From Phycisphaerae bacterium (GTDB lineage Bacteria; Planctomycetota; Phycisphaerae; UBA1845; Fen-1342): DNA of 56,745 nt. The translations under genes were made by a program, and so were the position numbers. Location: the NCBI GenBank assembly GCA_028277645.1, contig JANQFV010000060.1, forward strand, positions 1-56,745, in the 5' to 3' direction. Of the stretch, positions 52,774-56,745 are shown one piece after another (position 1 is the first letter of the stretch; each line of letters starts with the position of its first letter). The notes below the pieces were generated by a model. The model did no database searches. It saw nothing but the letters and a program-made list of their open reading frames with translations, and was not told where the DNA came from.

Positions 52774-54165
52774 ATGTTGCGAAAAGCAGTTGACCTCGAA
52801 ATCTCCGCAGGGGATCCGTTCCAAAACGACCAACTCGATCGAAAGCAGTGTGCAGAGAACCTGACCCGACTGATCCGCACGCTGGAACAGCCGTTCGTCC
52901 TCAGTGTGAACGGGGCGTGGGGCTCAGGAAAGACCACTTTCGTCAAGATGTGGAAACGATCCATGGAGCTCGACGGCCAGCGGTGTCTCTACTTCAACGC
53001 GTGGGAGAACGACTTTGTTGAAGATCCGCTGGTTCCCTTCATTGCGGAGATGGAGGAGGCACTTGCCGATCATGAAGCGCCGGAAGACGCTCGTCGATGG
53101 ATGGGCAGGCTGAAAAGCCTGGGGTGGGGTATCTTGCGGTACGGCCTTCCGACCGGGGCCCGGCTCGCTACGCTTGGTGCTCTGGATCAGGATGCGGTAC
53201 GCGCGATAGCAGGGGGCTTGAACCTCGGCGAACATGTAGCGGATGCCGTTGAGGAGTGTGTATCCGACCGCGTTAAGGACTATTTGGATAGGCGCAAAGG
53301 AATCACGGAGTTCAAGGAAGCGCTCGCGAAGTTCGCCGAGAAGGTGACCACTGAGGAAGGAGTTCATCGGCCGGTCGTCTTCTTTGTCGACGAATTGGAC
53401 AGGTGTCGACCAGACTATGCGATCGCATTACTGGAGCGGATCAAGCATCTGTTCAGCGTACCGCACGTCCTGTTCGTGCTTTCCGTCGACCGGACCCAGC
53501 TTGCGCACTCCGTGCGCGCTAGATATGGGGCGGACATGGACTCCGATGGATACCTACGAAGATTCATCGACTTGGAGTGGTCTTTGCCGCAGCCTGATCA
53601 CGGTAGCTACGGCCTGCATCTGTTGTCGCAGTTTGGAATCGACGTGCAATCCCACCGAGTGACTGGATTAGACCAGATTGTCGACGCACTCTCGGCTTTG
53701 AGTAGTGCTTTCGACGTCAGCCTACGGACGATTGAACGCTGCGTATCACGCTTGAACGTGATCATCCGGAGCTTCGGCGGGCGACGGACCTACGGATTGT
53801 ACGTGGCGTTTCTCGTCGTTCTGCGTGAGGTGAGGTATGATCGCTACAAAGAGCTGGCGGCGGGCTCTGTTTCTGCTGGAGCGTTCTTGGAGTCGCTCGG
53901 AGATCGAGGCGGAAGCGCAGAGTGGCTTCGGTCGCACGCGTGGTGGCGCATTAAAGGGTTCTGCATTTGTCATCTGAGTGATAAAGCGGCGCGAGATCGC
54001 TATGAACGGCAATGGAATGAACTCGTGCAGGACGATAGCGCAGAGCCGCATCGGCGCGAGGAAGCGGATGAACTACTCAAGCAGCTTCGGCGCTTCCCGC
54101 CATACGAAGTTAGTTTGCTTGACGAATTGGTGAAGCGAGTGGAGATGGCCGCACGTTTTGGTTGA
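52774..54165 (+). CDS. KAP-family P-loop NTPase
   Basis: This 463-residue protein has Walker A GAWGSGKTT (about residues 49-57) and Walker B VVFFVDELDR (about 205-214), followed by FVLSVDRTQLAHSV, the sensor region of KAP NTPases. There is no typical double transmembrane insertion between the Walker motifs, so it may be soluble. KAP NTPases are known in phage exclusion and in membrane-associated signalling. Its codon use looks less GC-biased than the lipid operon's, and it is separated from that operon by a repeat. AGGGG precedes the ATG. A small gene follows 39 bp downstream. Confidence 0.8.
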   Translation: MLRKAVDLEISAGDPFQNDQLDRKQCAENLTRLIRTLEQPFVLSVNGAWGSGKTTFVKMWKRSMELDGQRCLYFNAWENDFVEDPLVPFIAEMEEALADHEAPEDARRWMGRLKSLGWGILRYGLPTGARLATLGALDQDAVRAIAGGLNLGEHVADAVEECVSDRVKDYLDRRKGITEFKEALAKFAEKVTTEEGVHRPVVFFVDELDRCRPDYAIALLERIKHLFSVPHVLFVLSVDRTQLAHSVRARYGADMDSDGYLRRFIDLEWSLPQPDHGSYGLHLLSQFGIDVQSHRVTGLDQIVDALSALSSAFDVSLRTIERCVSRLNVIIRSFGGRRTYGLYVAFLVVLREVRYDRYKELAAGSVSAGAFLESLGDRGGSAEWLRSHAWWRIKGFCICHLSDKAARDRYERQWNELVQDDSAEPHRREEADELLKQLRRFPPYEVSLLDELVKRVEMAARFG

Positions 54166-54204
54166 GGAGCGTGGCTTTTGCCACGCGCACGGGAGGAGCC
54201 ACCG

Positions 54205-54486
54205 ATGCCAAGGTGGACCAAAGCATTCGTTGAGATCTACACGACCAACGGATACCAAGGCTGCTGGGAGGTTACTCCCAGTCCGGACCGCGGTGGTTGG
54301 GAACTCGCCGACCTGCCTGACTTCGTACGTCGCATACGCGGTGATATGCGTTACGCATACGCGAGTTTGCAGTATAGCGAGGATGGGGACGCGCTGGTTA
54401 TTGGCGTGTTCGATGGTGTCGAGCCGCCGGATACACCAAAGCGGGGGCAGGTGATCGTGCCGGATACATTCGAGGATGATCTGTAG
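54205..54486 (+). CDS. small hypothetical protein
   Basis: This 93-residue protein was not recognised. It starts MPRWTKAFVEIYTTNG, is acidic at the C-terminus (VPDTFEDDL), and has a mixed alpha/beta look. A strong GGAGGA (54192-54197) seven bases before the ATG supports it. It follows the KAP NTPase at 39 bp in the same direction and may be its partner. Confidence 0.55.
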   Translation: MPRWTKAFVEIYTTNGYQGCWEVTPSPDRGGWELADLPDFVRRIRGDMRYAYASLQYSEDGDALVIGVFDGVEPPDTPKRGQVIVPDTFEDDL

Positions 54487-54535
54487 GTTGGCCGCGTTGG
54501 GCCGTGCGCGATTGCTTTGCATCACCCCCCCTGTA

Positions 54536-54555
54536 GTCCCCCCTCAAGGGGGGAC
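54536..54555. repeat. perfect C/G-rich hairpin between convergent genes
   Basis: GTCCCCCCT (54536-54544) is the exact inverse of AGGGGGGAC (54547-54555). It lies between the convergent small hypothetical gene and the PBP2 gene, so it could act as a terminator-like hairpin for either, although no T run follows. Confidence 0.5.
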
Positions 54556-54564
54556 GGTCTGTTG

Positions 54565-56724
54565 CTACTCCCCCAACACACGCTCTGCAATCCGCTTCGC
54601 GACCGGTCCCGCTACGCGGCCGCCGCTGTCACCGTATTCTACTACTACTGCGATGGCGTAGACTTTGCCGTGCGGCGTGGCGCCGTCGGATGTGGACTTG
54701 GGTTGGGTGTAGCCCATGAACCACGCGTGCGATGGGACGGCTTCGTCTTCACCCAAACGCGGGAATAGCTCGACGATGCGATCGTCCACGACCCGCGGCG
54801 GGTTATCGCCGAAGCGGGCCAGCGCGTCCCACTTTGAGATCGCGACGATGTCCTCCCGCCGGCCGTCGGGCCATTCGCAGGTGTACCGTTTGCGCACGAC
54901 GCGCTGCACGGACTGGGCCGAGCCGGTCTTGCCGCACAGGACGTAGTCCGGGTGATCGATGCGGGCCCGCGGGGCCGTGCCGCCTTGCTCGTTGACGACG
55001 CGATACATGCCCTTGCGCAGGATCTTCATGAACCCCGCGTTGAACGGCTCGCCCCGTGCGGGCAGATCGCTCAGCGGCTCGCCGGTATCGTCGGTCGCGA
55101 TGCGCACCGGGGCCCAATAGCCGCTGGCAACCGTTGCGCCGACATTGGCGGCCTGTAGCGGCGTAATCGTCACCTCGCCCTGGCCGATGGCGAAATTCCA
55201 CGCGTCGGCTTTGCGGTGTCGCCGGGGGTTCGCGCGGTCGGGGCTGGACATCCACGCTTCGTCCGGCACGATCGCGCGCGATTCCTCGATCAGCCCGGTG
55301 CCCTGCGACTGCCCCATGCCGAAGTGCTCGAACCAGCCGCAGAGCTGCTCGGCACCGAGCAAACCGCCGACCTGGTAGAAGTAGATGTTGCACGAGTTGC
55401 GGACCGCATCCTCACCGTTCTGTGGCCCGTGGTGCATGTTGTATTGGCGAAAGATCCAGCAGCGGAAGCGGTTCGGCCGGTTGGGCAGCAGCGGGCCCTC
55501 GCAGTCAAACGTCGTCGTCGGTGAGACGACGCCGTCGGTCAGACCGCCGATGAGCGTAACGGCTTTGCAGATCGAGCCGGGGGGATACTGGGCGCGTACC
55601 GCGCGGAACATGAGCGGATCGCGGGCCTTGTCGTGGCGGAGGTCGTCGTAGTCGTCGGTGAACGTCGCGTAGGGGTACGTCGGATAGCTCGCGAGTGCCA
55701 GCACCTCGCGCGTTGCGACGTCGATTACAACCGCGGCGGCACCGGAGCGATGTGCCTTGGGCAATCCGCGGGCAGTGTCATCGTCGGGATCGCCTTCGAC
55801 CGCGGCACGCAGGTAGCTCAGCACGTCGCGCTGCAAGTCGAGGTCAATCGTCAGGTACACGTCATTGCCGCGAACGGGCTCAATGCGTTCGAGCACACGG
55901 CGATCATAGCCCTCAATGATGCGGCCGCGGGTGCCGCGCAGTACACGTTCGCCGATCCGTTCGATACCACTGATGCCGCATTGATCGCCGGCGCGCAGGC
56001 CGCGCAGCTCATTGTCGCGCGCCGGATCGTCCGCGATGCGCTGCGGACTGACGGCGCCCTGCCGCCCGAGCAGGTGGACGAGCGTGTCGTCGTCGTGGGC
56101 CACGCGACGGGAACTGGGCAGGACGCGCAACCAGGGCCGCTCCTCGAGCTTGAGCCGGATCGGCAGGGCGGTGGCACCATCGAGGCCCTCGAGGACGGGC
56201 AGCAATTGGTCTTCCTCAGCAATGCCACGGACTTGCGGCGACCTGCTCTGTACGAACGCGCGGACGCGGTCGACTCGGTCGCCGACACGCGCTGCGCGGG
56301 CGCGGACGTCCGCCTCGGGTATCCCAATGAGCTTCGCCAGGCGCGACCACATGCCGGCCACTTCGGTGCGCAGCTTGGGCAGCACGTCGCGCCAGGACGT
56401 ACCGTCCGGGTACAGGTCCTTTCGGACGAGGGCACGCGCCACGCTGCTGAGATACTCCTCGGCCACGCCCTCGCGGGTGGTCAACAGGCGGTAGTGGATG
56501 CAGACGTTGAAGGTGGGCTCATCGGTGAGCAGCGGGTGCTGGTTACGGTCGTAGACTGTGCCGCGCGGGGCGGTAACGTAGTCCGGAGGCCGCGTCAGCA
56601 TATTTTCGGCGAGCCGTTCGTACTCGGCCGCTTCGACGATCTGAATCTGCACCAGCCGCCCCACGATGATCAGGGCGATCCCCGTTAGCGCGATCCAGAA
56701 CCAGGTGAGACGTTTTTCGAACAT
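54565..56724 (-). CDS. mrdA: penicillin-binding protein 2 (peptidoglycan transpeptidase)
   Basis: This 719-residue protein has an N-terminal membrane anchor (about residues 9-24), a dimerisation domain and a transpeptidase domain. The catalytic motifs are SxxK (Ser384, Lys387 in PPGSICK), SxN (Ser444, Asn446 in RNSCNIYFYQ) and KTG (Lys599-Gly601 in LCGKTGSAQ). It crosslinks peptidoglycan during cell elongation. A full set of motifs supports an active PBP in this lineage. AAGGACG precedes the ATG at 56722-56724. MreC/MreD or RodA genes, its usual partners, would lie beyond the window's end. Confidence 0.9.
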   Translation of the reverse strand: MFEKRLTWFWIALTGIALIIVGRLVQIQIVEAAEYERLAENMLTRPPDYVTAPRGTVYDRNQHPLLTDEPTFNVCIHYRLLTTREGVAEEYLSSVARALVRKDLYPDGTSWRDVLPKLRTEVAGMWSRLAKLIGIPEADVRARAARVGDRVDRVRAFVQSRSPQVRGIAEEDQLLPVLEGLDGATALPIRLKLEERPWLRVLPSSRRVAHDDDTLVHLLGRQGAVSPQRIADDPARDNELRGLRAGDQCGISGIERIGERVLRGTRGRIIEGYDRRVLERIEPVRGNDVYLTIDLDLQRDVLSYLRAAVEGDPDDDTARGLPKAHRSGAAAVVIDVATREVLALASYPTYPYATFTDDYDDLRHDKARDPLMFRAVRAQYPPGSICKAVTLIGGLTDGVVSPTTTFDCEGPLLPNRPNRFRCWIFRQYNMHHGPQNGEDAVRNSCNIYFYQVGGLLGAEQLCGWFEHFGMGQSQGTGLIEESRAIVPDEAWMSSPDRANPRRHRKADAWNFAIGQGEVTITPLQAANVGATVASGYWAPVRIATDDTGEPLSDLPARGEPFNAGFMKILRKGMYRVVNEQGGTAPRARIDHPDYVLCGKTGSAQSVQRVVRKRYTCEWPDGRREDIVAISKWDALARFGDNPPRVVDDRIVELFPRLGEDEAVPSHAWFMGYTQPKSTSDGATPHGKVYAIAVVVEYGDSGGRVAGPVAKRIAERVLGE

Positions 56725-56745
56725 CGTGACGTCCTTGTCGGCCCG

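Noticed and set aside
1..56745. CRISPR array, insertion sequence, integrase or phage genes
   Set aside because: No regularly spaced direct repeats, transposase or integrase motifs were seen on either strand.

Overview
This is a high-GC bacterial chromosome fragment, most likely from a planctomycete (Planctomycetota, possibly Phycisphaerae or a relative). The signs are large secreted cysteine-rich proteins with a 'GDxNxNGxIGFDDINPFV' dockerin-like motif, an elongation factor G of the spd/mitochondrial EFG1 type, a WhiG/FliA-type sigma factor, and a membrane zinc-ribbon protein among other hypotheticals. This placement is inferred from protein families; no rRNA gene is present to confirm it. 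Start codons are often GTG or TTG behind clear Shine-Dalgarno sequences. The high GC content produces long mirror reading frames opposite real genes, and these are not annotated.

Layout. 1-4272: tail of a dockerin-like secreted protein, an alpha/beta hydrolase plus GH3-type adenylating enzyme pair, and a sigma factor. 4279-8889: membrane-anchored tyrosine phosphatase, TauE/SafE permease, ribosomal protein S1, and a GNAT-like protein. 9006-14217: a small acidic possible lipoprotein, an unrecognised membrane-anchored protein, an acyl-CoA mutase large subunit with unusual specificity residues, a PP2C/SpoIIE phosphatase and a ferredoxin. 14354-19112: RND efflux pump and its adaptor. 19609-22379: EF-G and a small membrane protein. 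22475-30993: secreted proteins, including two tandem cysteine-rich paralogues of about 930 residues, each with an internal dockerin-like pair. 31454-37806: MiaB and a TPR-like protein, then a secreted hypothetical protein, a non-RD Ser/Thr kinase, a PPP-like phosphoesterase and IspH. 37924-43878: response regulator, XseA, S9 and L13, fused chorismate mutase/prephenate dehydrogenase, and divergently AroC. 44238-46082: MFS-like transporter and TatA. 46315-52657: a tightly coupled three-gene operon. 52774-56724: KAP-family P-loop NTPase, a small protein and PBP2.

The most interesting region is 46315-52657. It encodes a double-ASKHA 2-hydroxyacyl-CoA dehydratase activase with a DUF2229-like region, an HgdB/COG3581-like partner that overlaps it by 94 bp, and a radical SAM protein of the tetraether-synthase/MJ0619 type that overlaps the partner by ATGA. 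The first two resemble the bacterial plasmalogen synthase / glycerol ester reductase system, and the third resembles enzymes that join lipid chains. Together they suggest a locus for ether and/or membrane-spanning lipids. This is inference from family resemblance and needs lipid chemistry to test.

Other points worth attention are the mutase with Phe and Lys where methylmalonyl-CoA mutase has Tyr and Arg, the kinase/phosphoesterase pair that both have altered catalytic motifs, a Pro/Ala-rich extension of about 80 residues on S9, and a T-protein-type TyrA outside the gammaproteobacteria.
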